Assembly (NCBI RefSeq): GCF_003350295.1
Contig: NZ_QLYY01000018.1
Coordinates: forward strand, 62,310-126,309
DNA: 64,000 bases
Direction: 5' to 3'
Source: Vibrio tetraodonis
GTDB lineage: Bacteria > Pseudomonadota > Gammaproteobacteria > Enterobacterales > Vibrionaceae
Below the pieces are notes generated by a model. It saw only the letters and a program-made list of their open reading frames with translations, had not been told where the DNA came from and did no database searches. Positions 1 to 10,705 of the stretch are shown here, one piece after another. Positions within the stretch are counted from its first letter, which is position 1; each line of letters begins with the position of its first letter. Made by a program: the position numbers and the translations under genes.

Positions 1-561
1 GTAAGCCATGACCCAATACCAGTTATCAAAACAAGGAACTTCTTGACTGATAATACCAAGCTCTTCCAACATTAACTGCACACCACCTAAGAAGCATGGA
101 GCGACATTATCATAGTGGACTCCACCAGATATCTTCCCTTCCATTTCTCCCATCAGTGCAAGCAACTGTGTCTTATCGAGTGGATTACCATGAAATTGAT
201 TTAGCGCATCTAAAGCTGCGACTATTGAGCAAGCGCTAGAGCCCAAACCAGAGCCAATCGGCATATTTTTCTCAAGGGTCATCTCTATAGGCTGTAAAGC
301 AACGCCTTTTTTATCCAGCTCTCTAGCAAACACCTGCCAGCAGTCGTAAACAATATTTTCTTTAGGGTCGGTTGGCAATTTTGAAACAAAATCCCCAGCT
401 GTTAATAGGCTAAAAGGCTCATCACCGGCCTTTATCATAACTCGATCGCCCAGCAATGTGCCGTCAATGGGAGAAACAGCTGCACCCAGGACATCAAAGC
501 CAACACTAACATTACCAATCGACGCAGGAGCGTAGACAACGACATCCATACCATTACTCAT
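1..561 (-). CDS. thrB: Homoserine kinase (N-terminal part, cut by window edge)
   Basis: Phosphorylates homoserine to O-phosphohomoserine with ATP in the cytoplasm, the step between ThrA and ThrC in threonine synthesis. The minus strand reads open from an ATG at 561 to the window edge, giving the first 187 residues of a protein that is usually about 318 long. The start reads [17 protein letters not shown] followed by VGFDVLGAA, the typical GHMP-kinase beginning. The start codon lies 4 bp after the thrA stop, so the two genes are one transcript and probably translationally linked. Identification rests on the N-terminal motif and on position after thrA; both are strong. The rest of the gene, and presumably thrC, lie outside the window. 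Confidence 0.93.
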   Translation of the reverse strand, partial: MSNGMDVVVYAPASIGNVSVGFDVLGAAVSPIDGTLLGDRVMIKAGDEPFSLLTAGDFVSKLPTDPKENIVYDCWQVFARELDKKGVALQPIEMTLEKNMPIGSGLGSSACSIVAALDALNQFHGNPLDKTQLLALMGEMEGKISGGVHYDNVAPCFLGGVQLMLEELGIISQEVPCFDNWYWVMAY

Positions 562-565
562 TTGG

Positions 566-3025
566 TTAAACCCCTAGTTTCCATCCTAATGTGCGCATTA
601 CATCTGAGAATACACCAGCTGCTGTTACTTCTGTACCCGCTCCGTAACCGCGCAGGACAAGTGGTATTGGCTGATAATAACGACTGTAAAAAGCCAGCGC
701 ATTTTCACCATCTTTTATCTTAAACATAGGGTCATTGTCATTCACAGCGGAGATACTTACGCGGCACTGACCTACGTCAATTTCTCCTACGTAGCGCAAT
801 ACTTTGCCCTCTTCAGCCGCTTTAGCTGATAGCTGTTGGAAATAGGCATCAGCTTCAGGTAGCCGAGCCATAAATTCTTCAACATTGCCTGAATCATCAA
901 AACTAGGCGGCAGTGCTTTTTCTACAATGACATCTTCAAGTTCTAGATTCATTCCAGCTTCGCGAGCCAGAATCAACAGTTTACGGGCAACATCCATACC
1001 AGAAAGATCATCTCGAGGATCGGGTTCAGTAAAGCCGTTTTCTTTCGCTATGTTTGTTGCCTGGCTCAATGTCATACCTTCATCTAACTTACCAAAGATG
1101 TATGACAGTGAGCCTGAAAGGATACCACTAAAGCGTTCAAGCTCGTCACCAGCAGAAATAAGATTCTGTAAATTTTCAATCACAGGCAACCCTGCTCCAA
1201 CCGTTGTCTCGTACATCAATTTGCGACGAGAGCCGCGAGCTATTTCACGAAGTTGATGATAATAGGCCATACTCGCCGTATTGGCTTTCTTATTGGGTGT
1301 CACAACATGAAACCCTGCGGCTAGAAAATCAGCATATTGACCCGCAATCACCTCTGATGAAGTGCAATCGACCAAAACAGGATTAATAATATGGTTACGT
1401 TGTACCAATGAAGTAAGACGGGCAAGGCTAAATTCTTCGCTGGCATCTTTGATGCGATCTCGCCAGTGTTCTAATGGTAAACCTTGGCTATCAAGCAGTA
1501 AGCCTTTACTGTTGGCTAAACCACAAACTCTTATCACTATACCTTTTTCCGCTAACTTAGCTTGCTGACGCTGAATTTGATCAACCAATTCACCTCCAAC
1601 ACCTCCCACACCGACAACAAACACATCTAGGAAATGTTTAGAATTGAACAAATTTTCATGACACGCCTTAATCGCTTCTGAAATTTTATCCTCTGGTATC
1701 ACTGCAGAGATAGCGCGCTCTGAGGAGCCCTGAGCAATAGCGACAATGTTGACATTCACTTCAGCTAATGAAGAAAAGAACTGTGACGCAACCCCTTTCG
1801 ATGTGCGCATTCCGTCGCCTACCAAAGTCACAATGGCAACGTTATCGATAAAATCAACAGGCTCAAGTAAGTCGTCTTTAAGTTCCAACTCAAATGCATC
1901 GTTGAGCGCTTGCTCTGCCATCGCTTTATCGGCAGATTCAATACAAAAGCTGATGCTATATTCCGAGGAAGACTGGGTGATTAAAACAATCGATACGCCC
2001 GCCGATGACATAGCACCAAACACTCGGCTTGCCATGCCCACCATGCCCTTCATACCTGGCCCAGAAACATTAACCATTGTTAGGTCACTGAGCGTCGTAA
2101 TCCCCTTGATAGATAGGTTATCTTCACCGGTATCTTGACCAATCAGAGTACCTGCCCCTTGGGGGTTGAAGCTGTTTTTAATAAGACAAGGAATATGGAA
2201 CTGAGCAATAGGGGCAATAGTTTTAGGATGCAATACAGAAGCTCCAAAATAAGACAGCTCCATCGCTTCTTGATAGCTCAATGATTTTAGCAAACGGGCA
2301 TCATCAACCAGTCGAGGATCGCAATTGTATACACCGTCTACATCCGTCCAAATCTCACAGCATTCAGCACGCAGGCAGGCCGCTAAAACCGCTGCAGAAT
2401 AATCAGAACCATTGCGACCTAAAGTGACAAGCTCCCCCTTGTCATTACCAGCTGTAAAACCAGGCATGATATTGACATAACCTTGCGACAAAGGGGTTTG
2501 ACGAAAATTCTGGGTAGACACCTCAACATCCACCATAGCTTCTAAGTACTCGCCTTGTGCATAAAGGTACTTTACAGGATCAATTAAGCTAGCTGGCTGA
2601 CCTTTGGCTTCCAATACCGCTTTCATCAGTTGAACAGATATTCGCTCACCCTTACTTATTATCCGAGCATTAACATTGCTTGGGCACATACCTAATAGGT
2701 TTATCCCATGAACAAACTGTCGCAGCTGATTCATCGACGTTTTGACTTGGTTGTCGAAGTCAGAGCCATCTATGCTTGGTATGGATTGTTTTATTTCTTG
2801 ATACAACTCCTGAAAAGAATTCTCTAGATCAGCTATTTGTGTCTCTACCTGACCATTTTTTAATGCTCCATCAATAACAGCAACGAGTTTATTGGTTGTT
2901 TTTCCAGGAGCCGAAAGCACAACCGAAACTTCTTCTTGCCGAGCGTTGTTAGTAATAATATCTGCTGCTCGTAGAAATCTATCTGCGTCAGCTAACGATG
3001 AGCCACCAAACTTTAAAACGCGCAT
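566..3025 (-). CDS. thrA: Bifunctional aspartokinase I / homoserine dehydrogenase I
   Basis: Catalyses the first and third steps from aspartate to homoserine: phosphorylation of aspartate and NAD(P)H-dependent reduction of aspartate semialdehyde. The start was placed at [10 protein letters not shown] (ATG at 3025) because GGAGGAAGGA sits just upstream and this is the conserved aspartokinase N-terminus. An in-frame ATG at 3076 lies inside the attenuator hairpin and is rejected. The protein is 819 residues, the normal length. The kinase domain occupies roughly residues 1-290, the tandem ACT regulatory region about 310-460, and the homoserine dehydrogenase domain the rest, beginning with the nucleotide-binding stretch [14 protein letters not shown]. 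Feedback inhibition by threonine is expected from the family. The gene heads the thrAB operon and is preceded by a leader peptide and attenuator. Confidence 0.97.
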   Translation of the reverse strand: MRVLKFGGSSLADADRFLRAADIITNNARQEEVSVVLSAPGKTTNKLVAVIDGALKNGQVETQIADLENSFQELYQEIKQSIPSIDGSDFDNQVKTSMNQLRQFVHGINLLGMCPSNVNARIISKGERISVQLMKAVLEAKGQPASLIDPVKYLYAQGEYLEAMVDVEVSTQNFRQTPLSQGYVNIMPGFTAGNDKGELVTLGRNGSDYSAAVLAACLRAECCEIWTDVDGVYNCDPRLVDDARLLKSLSYQEAMELSYFGASVLHPKTIAPIAQFHIPCLIKNSFNPQGAGTLIGQDTGEDNLSIKGITTLSDLTMVNVSGPGMKGMVGMASRVFGAMSSAGVSIVLITQSSSEYSISFCIESADKAMAEQALNDAFELELKDDLLEPVDFIDNVAIVTLVGDGMRTSKGVASQFFSSLAEVNVNIVAIAQGSSERAISAVIPEDKISEAIKACHENLFNSKHFLDVFVVGVGGVGGELVDQIQRQQAKLAEKGIVIRVCGLANSKGLLLDSQGLPLEHWRDRIKDASEEFSLARLTSLVQRNHIINPVLVDCTSSEVIAGQYADFLAAGFHVVTPNKKANTASMAYYHQLREIARGSRRKLMYETTVGAGLPVIENLQNLISAGDELERFSGILSGSLSYIFGKLDEGMTLSQATNIAKENGFTEPDPRDDLSGMDVARKLLILAREAGMNLELEDVIVEKALPPSFDDSGNVEEFMARLPEADAYFQQLSAKAAEEGKVLRYVGEIDVGQCRVSISAVNDNDPMFKIKDGENALAFYSRYYQPIPLVLRGYGAGTEVTAAGVFSDVMRTLGWKLGV

Positions 3026-3055
3026 TCCTTCCTCCAAATGCTTGTAAATAGGTAT

Positions 3056-3095
3056 AAAAAAAGGCCTGTATCTCATGGGATACAGGCCTTTTTTT
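3056..3095 (-). terminator. thr operon attenuator hairpin
   Basis: A perfect 12-bp stem (AAGGCCTGTATC at 3061-3072 with GATACAGGCCTT at 3079-3090, six-base loop) is extended by A/T runs on both sides. On the minus strand it ends in a U-run about 30 nt upstream of the thrA start and just after the leader-peptide stop. This is the expected position and shape of a transcription attenuator. Confidence 0.92.
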
Positions 3096-3108
3096 GAATT
3101 TATTTCGC

Positions 3109-3162
3109 TTAGCAGCCCGCCCCAACATGTGTAATGTCGGTAATAATAATGGTTGTGGTCAT
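3109..3162 (-). CDS. thrL: thr operon leader peptide
   Basis: A 17-codon ORF reading [17 protein letters not shown] and then TAA. Ten of its first eleven residues after Met include the run TTTIII plus further Thr and Ile codons, the regulatory amino acids of the thr operon. It stops 13 nt before the attenuator stem and A/U flank. In the enterobacterial model, scarcity of charged tRNA-Thr or tRNA-Ile stalls ribosomes on these codons and lets an antiterminator form. It is too short for ordinary gene callers. No strong Shine-Dalgarno is visible. The codon content and position make the call secure. Confidence 0.92.
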   Translation of the reverse strand: MTTTIIITDITHVGAGC

Positions 3163-3224
3163 TACTGATAGGCTTAAATGATGCATATGCGATTTTCCGA
3201 TAATAATGTGTCTGCGTTCCCTAC

Positions 3225-3253
3225 GTTTAACCTATTCTCTTATCATGAGTCAA
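3225..3253 (-). promoter_or_regulatory. Candidate thrLAB promoter
   Basis: Minus-strand -35 TTGACT (3253-3248), a 17-nt spacer, and a weak -10 TTAAAC (3230-3225) lie about 60 bp upstream of the leader peptide. The -35 and spacing are good; the -10 matches consensus at only three of six bases. Confidence 0.45.
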
Positions 3254-3450
3254 CGTTTTTTTTATTTTTTTATTTTACGCTTCCGACTTAGCTTCTTTTA
3301 ATCCCATCAACAAGTTACATTAGATACAATCAATATTAAATTAATTTCATATCAATTAATAAATAATTTTATCGCAAATGTGCCTAGCGATGATCGTATT
3401 TTATGCTTTAATTGATCCTGCGGTGGGAATTAAAAATGTGGGAGCGAAAA

Positions 3451-3912
3451 ATGAAAAAACAACTATATCTTATCCTCGCTCTTATGGCTTGTTCAACGGT
3501 AGCTGCCGATCTGCCCACTTTGCCTTCTCAAAAAAAAGCATCGCCACACAAGCTTTTTCTATCTAGCGAAACCAATCACTACGACTTTGACACGTGGAAG
3601 ATTGATGGCGGTTACTCTTATAACCTCTTCAATAAAATGGATTTCTATGTTGGCGCTCGGATCAATCAAAGCACATCAATCAACGAAAGTGGTTTTTTAA
3701 GTGGCGTCAGTTATCAAGTGACTCCAAGAGTATCAGTGCAAAGCAGCCTACACTCCTACCAAGATGACACCAAAACTCTGGGTAATGAGACCATGATCTC
3801 CGCCGAAGTCTCAAGTAGAATGAGATTGACAGAAAATCTAGACCTACATGCAACACTTGAGCACCAAGAGTTACAACAAGAGTTTGAAGTGGGTATTGGC
3901 TTTCGGTTTTAA
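3451..3912 (+). CDS. Small exported beta-barrel-like outer membrane protein, function unknown
   Basis: A 153-residue protein with a clear signal peptide: MKKQ, a hydrophobic stretch, then a likely cleavage after ACSTVAA near residue 18. The start at 3451 is chosen because GGGAGCG precedes it at good spacing; in-frame ATGs further upstream would bury the signal peptide. The mature part alternates polar and hydrophobic residues in short strands (VGARINQS, FLSGVSYQV, VSVQSSLHSY, ISAEVSSRM) and ends in GIGFRF. A terminal aromatic residue is the usual signature for outer-membrane barrel insertion. Its role is not recognised. It is transcribed away from the thr operon and converges on rraA. A small barrel of perhaps eight strands is an inference. 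Confidence 0.6.
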   Translation: MKKQLYLILALMACSTVAADLPTLPSQKKASPHKLFLSSETNHYDFDTWKIDGGYSYNLFNKMDFYVGARINQSTSINESGFLSGVSYQVTPRVSVQSSLHSYQDDTKTLGNETMISAEVSSRMRLTENLDLHATLEHQELQQEFEVGIGFRF

Positions 3913-3938
3913 GTCTCACAATCCAAAACTAACTGGGA

Positions 3939-4424
3939 TCAACTCCAATCGAGTAGCTCGGTGGACATGAACACACCATTCCAGTCCGCGTATACATAAT
4001 CACCTGGCTGGATCATCTGATTATGAATCGTTAAGGTTACATTCATTTCACCTGCACCGCGTTTTTCTGTCTTGAAAGGACTAGTACCTATGGCCTTGAT
4101 ACCAAAGTCCATTTCTGCCATCACAGCGACATCTCGAATGGCTCCATAGATAATGACACCTTCCCAATGGTTATCAATAGCTAGAATCGCCAACTTATCT
4201 CCTAACAAGGCTTGTTGACATGACCCATGGCCGTCAACGATCAATACTTTTCCTTTGCCGTCTTGACTTAAAGCTTCTCTCACTTTTGAGTTATCGTGAT
4301 AACAACGAACGGTGACTATTTCTCCCCAAAAAGCACATTTACTGCCAAAAGTGTGTAACGGTATGTCCAATAAAATAACTTTGTCTTCATGTTTATCACA
4401 TATTTCCGGTGTTATATCTTTCAT
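3939..4424 (-). CDS. rraA: RraA, regulator of ribonuclease E activity
   Basis: RraA binds RNase E and lowers its activity, so it changes the half-life of many mRNAs; the same fold was once annotated as MenG methyltransferase. The protein is 161 residues, matching the family. The start at 4424 ([14 protein letters not shown]) is preceded by AGGAGG at 5-nt spacing, which decides it over an in-frame extension upstream. Typical family stretches are visible: [50 protein letters not shown] and [11 protein letters not shown]. The DUF3293 gene lies just upstream on the same strand, so the two may be cotranscribed. Confidence 0.95.
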   Translation of the reverse strand: MKDITPEICDKHEDKVILLDIPLHTFGSKCAFWGEIVTVRCYHDNSKVREALSQDGKGKVLIVDGHGSCQQALLGDKLAILAIDNHWEGVIIYGAIRDVAVMAEMDFGIKAIGTSPFKTEKRGAGEMNVTLTIHNQMIQPGDYVYADWNGVFMSTELLDWS

Positions 4425-4459
4425 AATGCCTCCTTTATCTTTGAACATACCTTCAATAA

Positions 4460-4855
4460 CTATCTGCAGCGCTGCAGCCAGCTTCCAAGATTGGCTTTCG
4501 TTCCATCGGCGAAACAAGAAAGTAAAAACAGCTCATCTTTTACCACATAGTAAATAGCATTCTGCTGATACTTTTTCCCGATCTCCAAGGCTTGTTGCTC
4601 AGATATTGCAACAGCAAAACTGATTTCTGCCCAACTAAAGCGACTATCCCCAACCAAGACCTCACTGAAATAAGTATGACCAAATTCTTTGACTAGGTTG
4701 TGATTGCAACGATCATTTTCCAATTTGGACTGCCACTGACTTTTTGGGTTCCAAGCCGTGATAATAGCGAATTCATCCAATATAGGCTGAAAAGTGAACT
4801 TAAAGTAAGGATCTGAATACTGTTGCCACAGAAATGCATCTATCATCATATTCAT
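4460..4855 (-). CDS. DUF3293 family protein
   Basis: A 131-residue cytoplasmic protein of unknown function. It fits the DUF3293 family in length and in the motif [12 protein letters not shown] near residues 29-40, followed by a region predicted to be mixed alpha/beta and ending [16 protein letters not shown]. The ATG at 4855 is the first of three closely spaced in-frame Met codons (MNMM), so the true start may be 6-9 nt downstream. It precedes rraA by 35 bp in the same direction. No catalytic residues are recognised. It faces away from arcA, sharing a 319-bp upstream region with it. Confidence 0.7.
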   Translation of the reverse strand: MNMMIDAFLWQQYSDPYFKFTFQPILDEFAIITAWNPKSQWQSKLENDRCNHNLVKEFGHTYFSEVLVGDSRFSWAEISFAVAISEQQALEIGKKYQQNAIYYVVKDELFLLSCFADGTKANLGSWLQRCR

Positions 4856-4904
4856 TATGCTTTAGTTATGTTATCGACGATTAATTTTTGTTACATTCTA
4901 ACTC

Positions 4905-4918
4905 TTGATATAAATCAA
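4905..4918. promoter_or_regulatory. FNR box upstream of arcA
   Basis: TTGATATAAATCAA matches the FNR consensus TTGAT-N4-ATCAA exactly. It lies 257 bp upstream of the arcA start and about 50 bp upstream of the divergent DUF3293 gene. FNR control of arcA is established in E. coli, which supports the reading; the site could also affect the divergent gene. Confidence 0.75.
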
Positions 4919-4946
4919 CAAAGTGAATGGAATTAACATTCTGACA

Positions 4947-4975
4947 TTGTTAGCAGGCTGTTAACATTATAGAAT
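4947..4975 (+). promoter_or_regulatory. Candidate arcA promoter
   Basis: TTGTTA (4947-4952), a 17-nt spacer and TAGAAT (4970-4975) form a good sigma-70 match downstream of the FNR box. It would leave a leader of about 190 nt before arcA. That leader (to 5174) contains no credible ORF or clear hairpin. Confidence 0.5.
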
Positions 4976-5174
4976 TCGCAGCAAAGACTAATAGAAAAAG
5001 CGTGATCATAAGGGATCTCAAACGCGCATTGAACCCAAGGAAGGCGGGCAACCAAAGAAACAATGTACTTTTTCAGCCTTTGGTTTATTATCAGCATCAC
5101 ATTATCTGTATGTTAGGTTTTTGCCTAGAATTTATTCTGTTAGCACAATTTTTTCACAAGTTTAGGTACCGCCA

Positions 5175-5891
5175 ATGCAAACCCCGCACATTCTTATTGT
5201 CGAAGATGAGCAAGTAACTCGTAACACTCTAAAGAGTATTTTTGAAGCAGAGGGATACGCTGTTTTTGAGGCCAGTGACGGTGAAGAGATGCACCAAGTG
5301 CTGTCTGACAATCAGGTTAATCTGGTCATTATGGATATTAACCTACCAGGGAAGAATGGTCTTCTGCTTGCTCGAGAGCTTCGAGAGCAAGCCAATGTCG
5401 CACTTATGTTTCTGACTGGGCGCGATAATGAAGTTGACAAAATTTTGGGCCTTGAAATAGGTGCTGATGACTATATCACCAAACCATTTAACCCTCGTGA
5501 ACTGACAATTCGAGCTCGCAACTTGCTCAGTCGCTCCATGATCTCTAGCGCTGTAAACGAAGATAAACGCAGTGTAGAAAAGTACGAATTTAATGGCTGG
5601 GTTTTGGATATCAATAGTCGCTCACTCGTGAGCCCAAGTGGTGATGATTACAAACTCCCGCGTTCGGAATTTAGAGCATTACTTCACTTCTGTGAAAACC
5701 CTGGAAAAATCCAAACACGAGCAGACTTGCTCAAAAAGATGACTGGTAGAGAGCTTAAACCTCATGACAGAACAGTGGATGTGACGATTCGAAGAATACG
5801 TAAGCATTTTGAGGCTGTTTCAGGTACTCCAGAGATCATTGCAACCATTCACGGTGAAGGCTATCGCTTCTGTGGTGACCTTGAAGAGTAA
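5175..5891 (+). CDS. arcA: ArcA, redox-responsive response regulator
   Basis: DNA-binding response regulator of the Arc system, phosphorylated by ArcB when quinones are reduced, repressing respiratory genes under low oxygen. It is 238 residues, as in E. coli. The receiver domain (about 1-120) has the acidic pocket E10/D11, phospho-acceptor D54 in VIMDINLPG, a TGRD motif and the switch lysine in YITKPF. A winged-helix OmpR-type domain follows (about 135-235), with [14 protein letters not shown] and the terminal [10 protein letters not shown]. It is a single gene bounded by a bidirectional terminator, with an FNR box upstream, implying oxygen-linked transcription. Overall identity is certain. 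Confidence 0.98.
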   Translation: MQTPHILIVEDEQVTRNTLKSIFEAEGYAVFEASDGEEMHQVLSDNQVNLVIMDINLPGKNGLLLARELREQANVALMFLTGRDNEVDKILGLEIGADDYITKPFNPRELTIRARNLLSRSMISSAVNEDKRSVEKYEFNGWVLDINSRSLVSPSGDDYKLPRSEFRALLHFCENPGKIQTRADLLKKMTGRELKPHDRTVDVTIRRIRKHFEAVSGTPEIIATIHGEGYRFCGDLEE

Positions 5892-5910
5892 AACCACGCA
5901 ATAGTGGATT

Positions 5911-5939
5911 AAAAAATGGAGCCGCGGGCTCCATTTTTT
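5911..5939. terminator. Bidirectional terminator between arcA and hldE
   Basis: AAAAAATGGAGCC, loop GCG, GGCTCCATTTTTT: a perfect 13-bp hairpin with U-runs on either strand, between convergent arcA and hldE. Confidence 0.92.
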
Positions 5940-5954
5940 ATTTCAGTTGAGGGC

Positions 5955-7385
5955 TTACCCTCTTCCACCTTTGATCGCATCAATAATCTCTGTGGTTGAG
6001 CAACCCTCTTCAAAGTTGAGCACTTTGACTTCACCGCCGTTTGCTATGACCTCTTTACCACCCGCAATATCTTCAGGCTTGTAATCTCCGCCTTTGACAA
6101 GCAAATCCGGTAAAACTTCAGCAATCAGGCGCTGTGGGGTTTCTTCTTCAAAAGGCACCACCCAGTCTACTGCACCTAATCCCGCCAATACGGCCATTCT
6201 TCGATCCGTTGGATTAACTGGGCGTCCTGGTCCTTTGAGACTTTTTACTGAATCATCGGTGTTAACAGCAACAATCAAACGATCTCCAAGCTCGGCAGCA
6301 TGGTTAAGATAAGACACATGTCCAGCATGGAGAATATCGAAGCAACCGTTTGTCATCACGACTTTCTCTCCCTTAGACTGCGCTTTTTTAACCGCATCAA
6401 TTAGTGATTGCTCGGTCACTACACCAAAGTCTGTGTCTTGACTACCGTGAACCGCTTCCGCGAGCTCGATCGTTGATACTGTAGAGGTGCCAAGTTTACC
6501 TACGACAACACCAGCAGCAGCATTGGCGAGTGCGCAAGCCTCATCAAGAGGTTTGCCAGAGGCAACTGAAGCGGCAAGAACCGAAATAACCGTATCTCCA
6601 GCACCCGTTACGTCATACACTTCTTTTGCTAACGTTGGTAAATGGAACGGCTCTTGTCCACGGCGTAATAAAGTCATGCCGTGTTCACTGCGTGTCACAA
6701 GGAGCGCTTCAAAATCGTATTCTTCGATAAGCGCTAGCCCCTTCTCTACCAACTCTTGATCATTTTTAACTTTACCAACAACCAGCTCAAACTCAGTGAG
6801 ATTAGGCGTCAGTAATGTAGCACCGCGATAACGTTCAAAGTCAGCGCCTTTAGGGTCAATAAAAACAGGAACTTTGGCTGCACGCGCTTTTTGAATAAAT
6901 TGCTGTACGTGCTCTAAGGCCCCTTTATCGTAATCGGACAACACAACCGACTTCACCTTGGGCAAAGCTTGCTCCATCCTATCTAAAATAAGTTCCGCGT
7001 CCGTATCTTCAAATTTATCTTCAAAGTCCAAGCGTATGAGTTGTTGGCCACGACTCAAAATGCGCAGCTTTGTGATTGTCGGATAACTGGGCAAAGCGAC
7101 AAAATCACATTTCACTTTCAGAGCTGACAATGTCTCATTAAGAACTTTAGCGGGTTCGTCAATCCCAGTTAAACCAACAATATGCGCATGACCACCAAGA
7201 GAAGCAATATTCATTGCCACGTTCGCTGCTCCACCAGGGCGCTCTTCGTTATTTTCTACTTTTACTACAGGAACTGGCGCCTCTGGAGAAATACGTCCAG
7301 TTGGGCCATACCAGTAACGGTCTAACATAACGTCACCGATAATCAATACACCAGAGTCACTATAGTTCGGTAGGATTGGTTTCAT
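5955..7385 (-). CDS. hldE: HldE, bifunctional heptose-7-P kinase / heptose-1-P adenylyltransferase
   Basis: Makes ADP-heptose for the LPS inner core. The N-terminal ribokinase-like domain (about 1-320) phosphorylates D-glycero-D-manno-heptose 7-phosphate at C1; it shows [11 protein letters not shown] near the start, the PfkB-type RPGGAANVA, and the catalytic VTGAGDTV. The C-terminal nucleotidyltransferase domain (about 340-476) attaches AMP and carries [16 protein letters not shown]. Length is 476, as in E. coli. The ATG at 7385 has GGAG upstream. glnE lies 61 bp upstream on the same strand, the usual gammaproteobacterial pairing, so cotranscription is likely. Confidence 0.98.
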   Translation of the reverse strand: MKPILPNYSDSGVLIIGDVMLDRYWYGPTGRISPEAPVPVVKVENNEERPGGAANVAMNIASLGGHAHIVGLTGIDEPAKVLNETLSALKVKCDFVALPSYPTITKLRILSRGQQLIRLDFEDKFEDTDAELILDRMEQALPKVKSVVLSDYDKGALEHVQQFIQKARAAKVPVFIDPKGADFERYRGATLLTPNLTEFELVVGKVKNDQELVEKGLALIEEYDFEALLVTRSEHGMTLLRRGQEPFHLPTLAKEVYDVTGAGDTVISVLAASVASGKPLDEACALANAAAGVVVGKLGTSTVSTIELAEAVHGSQDTDFGVVTEQSLIDAVKKAQSKGEKVVMTNGCFDILHAGHVSYLNHAAELGDRLIVAVNTDDSVKSLKGPGRPVNPTDRRMAVLAGLGAVDWVVPFEEETPQRLIAEVLPDLLVKGGDYKPEDIAGGKEVIANGGEVKVLNFEEGCSTTEIIDAIKGGRG

Positions 7386-7446
7386 TGCGGATCTCCAAAT
7401 TCTATTTCGGGCAGAAGTCTAACACAGGCAGGTCAAAGCGCTAAAT

Positions 7447-10287
7447 CTATTCTAACCACTCATGCCAAAGAGTCTTCACAAGCTCGCGCTCTTTCAACAG
7501 CTTTTCTTCAGCGACGTCGGTTTCTAAATTGAGTAAGTTTCTATGGTGAATATGATTTCGTATAGTGGTATAAGCATGCGTCAAAGCCATTGCTGGGACT
7601 TCTTCCATCACACCTTGCGCTATCATAGATTCAAGAATTCTTACGTTATCGCTCCATCGGGTTAACTTTGGTTTATCGTGACTGAACCTCAAAACCAAGT
7701 ACTGTGTAAGAAACTCAACGTCTGTTATCCCGCCAGGGTCCTGTTTGAGTAAAAAACGTCCTACTTTCTTTCCACCAAGGTGGCTGCGCATTTTCTCACG
7801 CATTTCAACCACCTCTTTTTTGAGCAAAGATTCTTCGCGAGGTTGGCTGAGAATATGGTGCCTTGTGTGAGAAAATGCTTTCTCAAGCGCTGAATCACCA
7901 TAGATCATACGGGCACGAACTAGCGCTTGATGCTCCCATGTCCAAGCATCATTTCTTTGATACTCATCAAAGGCTTCAGTCGTTGTCACAAGAAGACCTG
8001 ATGCACCAGATGGGCGTAAGCGAGTATCAACGTCATACAGGATTCCTGAGGCGGTGCGAGTAGAAAATATATGTATTATTCTTTGCGCTAACCTAAGGTA
8101 AAACTGCCGGCCATCAAGTTCTTTCTTGCCATCAGTGTAGCTATCGACCGGGCAATCATGAATAAAGACCAAATCTAGATCTGAATTGTAACCCAGTTCC
8201 CAGCCCCCTACTTTGCCATAACCGATCACGGCAAAACCCCGCCCTTCTCGATCTTTAAGATGAGCTGGTTCACCATACTTTTCGACCACTTGCATCCAAG
8301 CTTGATTCACCACTGAATCAACTATCGCTTCAGCAAGATAAGTCAAATGGTCGCTGACTTTCATCACAGGTAAGGCTCCCGCAATATCCGCAGCCGCAAT
8401 ACGTAAGCTACAAATTTGCTTGAACTGACGCAAAGCTTCCATTTGCTGTTCCATATCATCTTCTGGGATACGGGCTAAATAGTCTCGTAACTCAGAACGA
8501 TAGCTTCCAAGTGGCACAGGATTATACAGGTGTTGTGGGTCAATCAACTCGTCAAGTAAAATGGGATAACGACCGAGCTGCTCTGATATCATAGGACTCT
8601 CGGTACACAAACGTACTAACTGAGTTAATGCTGCTGGGTATTCATCCAATAATTCCAGATAAGTGGTACGAGTGACTATTCTGTGTAGCAAATGAAGTAC
8701 GCGCGGCAGCCCATATCGTGCATCTCGGTGCGCAAAAATTGCACCAAAAACTTTAGGCATCAATCTATTAAGAACTTGTCGTCCTCTTGGCCCCAATGTT
8801 TTCTTCGCTAAATCCCGTTTAAAACCAATAATAGTCTGAGCCATTTCTGCCCAATGCTCACTAGCAATATCTTGAGCAAGAATGCCCTCAATAACATCTG
8901 GCTTTGCAACCATGTCCCACAGTTCATGGTAATGTTTGTCAACGTCTAGTGAGTCCTCTTCATCATCTCCAATTAAGTTAGAAAAAACTTGGTGGACCTT
9001 GTGCATATGCATTTGCGTTTCTTTAAGTAAAGAAGGCCAATCCTTGTAACCCATTGCTATCGAAAGCTGCAATTGCTCTTGCTCGTTATCTGGTAAAGTT
9101 TGAGTTTGTTGATCAGACATTGCTTGTAGCAAGTTCTCTAAACGTCGCAAAAAATGATAGGCATGCCTAAGAGCCGCCACTTCCTCGGTGGTTAATAGCT
9201 CAAGAGTTTCTATTGCCGACAGGGTTTTCAATAGTCCCCTTTGACGCAGGCTTGGTTCTCTTCCTCCGCGAATAAGTTGAAAAACTTGAGCAACAAACTC
9301 GATTTCACGGATCCCTCCAGCGCCCAATTTTATATTGTTCTTAAACCCTCGACGCCTAACTTCACTGCTTATCATTGATTTCATTCTGCGCAGTGACTGA
9401 ATAGCACTGAAGTCGATATAACGACGAAACACAAAAGGCCTTAACATTTGCCGCAATGCTTTATACTCTGAGTACATTTCACTGCCCATGACACGACCCT
9501 TGATCATGGCGTAGCGTTCCCAATCTCTGCCTTGCTCTTGATAATAATCTTCCAACGCAGCATAACTCATCACCAAAGGACCACTTTCACCAAAAGGGCG
9601 TAGCCGCATGTCAACCCGATAGCAAAAACCATCAAAAGTTTGCTGATCTAAGGCCTTGATGATCCTCTGAGCTAGACGAGTGAAAAATTGGGCATTTGAT
9701 AAACTTCTGGTTGCCCCTCGGGTATCGCCGTTCTCTGGGTAAGTAAAAATAAGATCAATATCAGAGGAGAAGTTAAGCTCGCCACCACCAAGTTTGCCCA
9801 TGCCAATAATCAACATAGGTTGCGCTTCACCTGAAGAGTTACAAGGCGTTCCCCATAATTTGCAGCACTCACCATATTGCCATTGATAGGTTTCAAACAA
9901 CATCGCCTCTGCCAGCTGCGACAAATGTTCAAGGCTTTGCTCTAAAGTCCAATTACCCACAAAGTCTCGCCATGCAATGTATACCATTTCTCGGCGACGA
10001 AATTGCCTTAAGATTCTGTGACCTTGAGCTTCATCCGTGCAATCTGCCAAACACTTTCCAAGGCGCGCACGATATTCTTGATGGCGAGACGGCTGTTCTA
10101 ACATTTCGGGGAGCTGCTGTTGTAAGTTCTGATCTTGGTGTAAAGAATCAACAACAAACTTACTTAAGCCAGCAATATAGTTTAGTTGCTCTCGCCTATG
10201 CTCTGGCCAGTGTCCGATAGCATTATCTTCATATAGAAGCTCGAGAGCACTTTGGGACACACAAGCAAGGTTGTCGGGCAGTTGCAT
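7447..10287 (-). CDS. glnE: GlnE, glutamine synthetase adenylyltransferase / adenylyl-removing enzyme
   Basis: Adds AMP to glutamine synthetase or removes it, in response to PII and glutamine, setting nitrogen assimilation. The protein is 946 residues, the usual size. The N-terminal deadenylylase half has a nucleotidyltransferase core with [20 protein letters not shown]; the C-terminal adenylylase half has the matching [20 protein letters not shown]. Each G..D.D motif carries the metal-binding aspartates. The ATG at 10287 is preceded by AAGGAAGAAG. It is upstream of hldE in the same direction. No disruption is seen. Confidence 0.98.
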   Translation of the reverse strand: MQLPDNLACVSQSALELLYEDNAIGHWPEHRREQLNYIAGLSKFVVDSLHQDQNLQQQLPEMLEQPSRHQEYRARLGKCLADCTDEAQGHRILRQFRRREMVYIAWRDFVGNWTLEQSLEHLSQLAEAMLFETYQWQYGECCKLWGTPCNSSGEAQPMLIIGMGKLGGGELNFSSDIDLIFTYPENGDTRGATRSLSNAQFFTRLAQRIIKALDQQTFDGFCYRVDMRLRPFGESGPLVMSYAALEDYYQEQGRDWERYAMIKGRVMGSEMYSEYKALRQMLRPFVFRRYIDFSAIQSLRRMKSMISSEVRRRGFKNNIKLGAGGIREIEFVAQVFQLIRGGREPSLRQRGLLKTLSAIETLELLTTEEVAALRHAYHFLRRLENLLQAMSDQQTQTLPDNEQEQLQLSIAMGYKDWPSLLKETQMHMHKVHQVFSNLIGDDEEDSLDVDKHYHELWDMVAKPDVIEGILAQDIASEHWAEMAQTIIGFKRDLAKKTLGPRGRQVLNRLMPKVFGAIFAHRDARYGLPRVLHLLHRIVTRTTYLELLDEYPAALTQLVRLCTESPMISEQLGRYPILLDELIDPQHLYNPVPLGSYRSELRDYLARIPEDDMEQQMEALRQFKQICSLRIAAADIAGALPVMKVSDHLTYLAEAIVDSVVNQAWMQVVEKYGEPAHLKDREGRGFAVIGYGKVGGWELGYNSDLDLVFIHDCPVDSYTDGKKELDGRQFYLRLAQRIIHIFSTRTASGILYDVDTRLRPSGASGLLVTTTEAFDEYQRNDAWTWEHQALVRARMIYGDSALEKAFSHTRHHILSQPREESLLKKEVVEMREKMRSHLGGKKVGRFLLKQDPGGITDVEFLTQYLVLRFSHDKPKLTRWSDNVRILESMIAQGVMEEVPAMALTHAYTTIRNHIHHRNLLNLETDVAEEKLLKERELVKTLWHEWLE

Positions 10288-10705
10288 TCTTCTTCCTTGG
10301 GTTAGTAAAAAGGTTGATAAGAATGTTATACCAATAAAAAACCTTCACTAACAACGAATGAGTGTAGATTGAATGCTATTCTGACATTCAAACAATGAAG
10401 GATGTGATCTTAACATTGAGAGCTCTCATTGGTATTCACTCGAAGAAGTCTCTACATGTTCGGATATTAACATCCTAAATTTATCGATTATCACTAAAGT
10501 GCAAAGAAAAGCAGGCTAGGTTATTTAGTGAATCAATAGAATATAGGTGATAGCAGATTTCCATTACCTAACAATGCCATTTCAGTGTTACTTCGCTACC
10601 AATTCTTATATAGTTAACAGTAGTTTGGGGGCACTATTGGCACATTGATAACTGCCCTTCATTGTTATCATTGACTTCAAAACCGAGTGTTAATCTGGGC
10701 CAAAT
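10288..10705. other. Intergenic region, nothing recognised
   Basis: A 418-bp AT-rich divergent spacer between glnE and the channel gene. It must hold both promoters, but I see no operator palindrome, RNA structure or convincing small ORF in it. Confidence 0.5.

Noticed and set aside
3026..3076. An in-frame ATG giving thrA an 836-residue product
   Set aside because: It starts inside the attenuator hairpin; the conserved N-terminus and GGAGGAAGGA support the start at 3025.
5002..5217. Small ORF in the arcA leader
   Set aside because: No conserved-looking sequence, runs into arcA in another frame, and no good RBS; treated as a chance frame.
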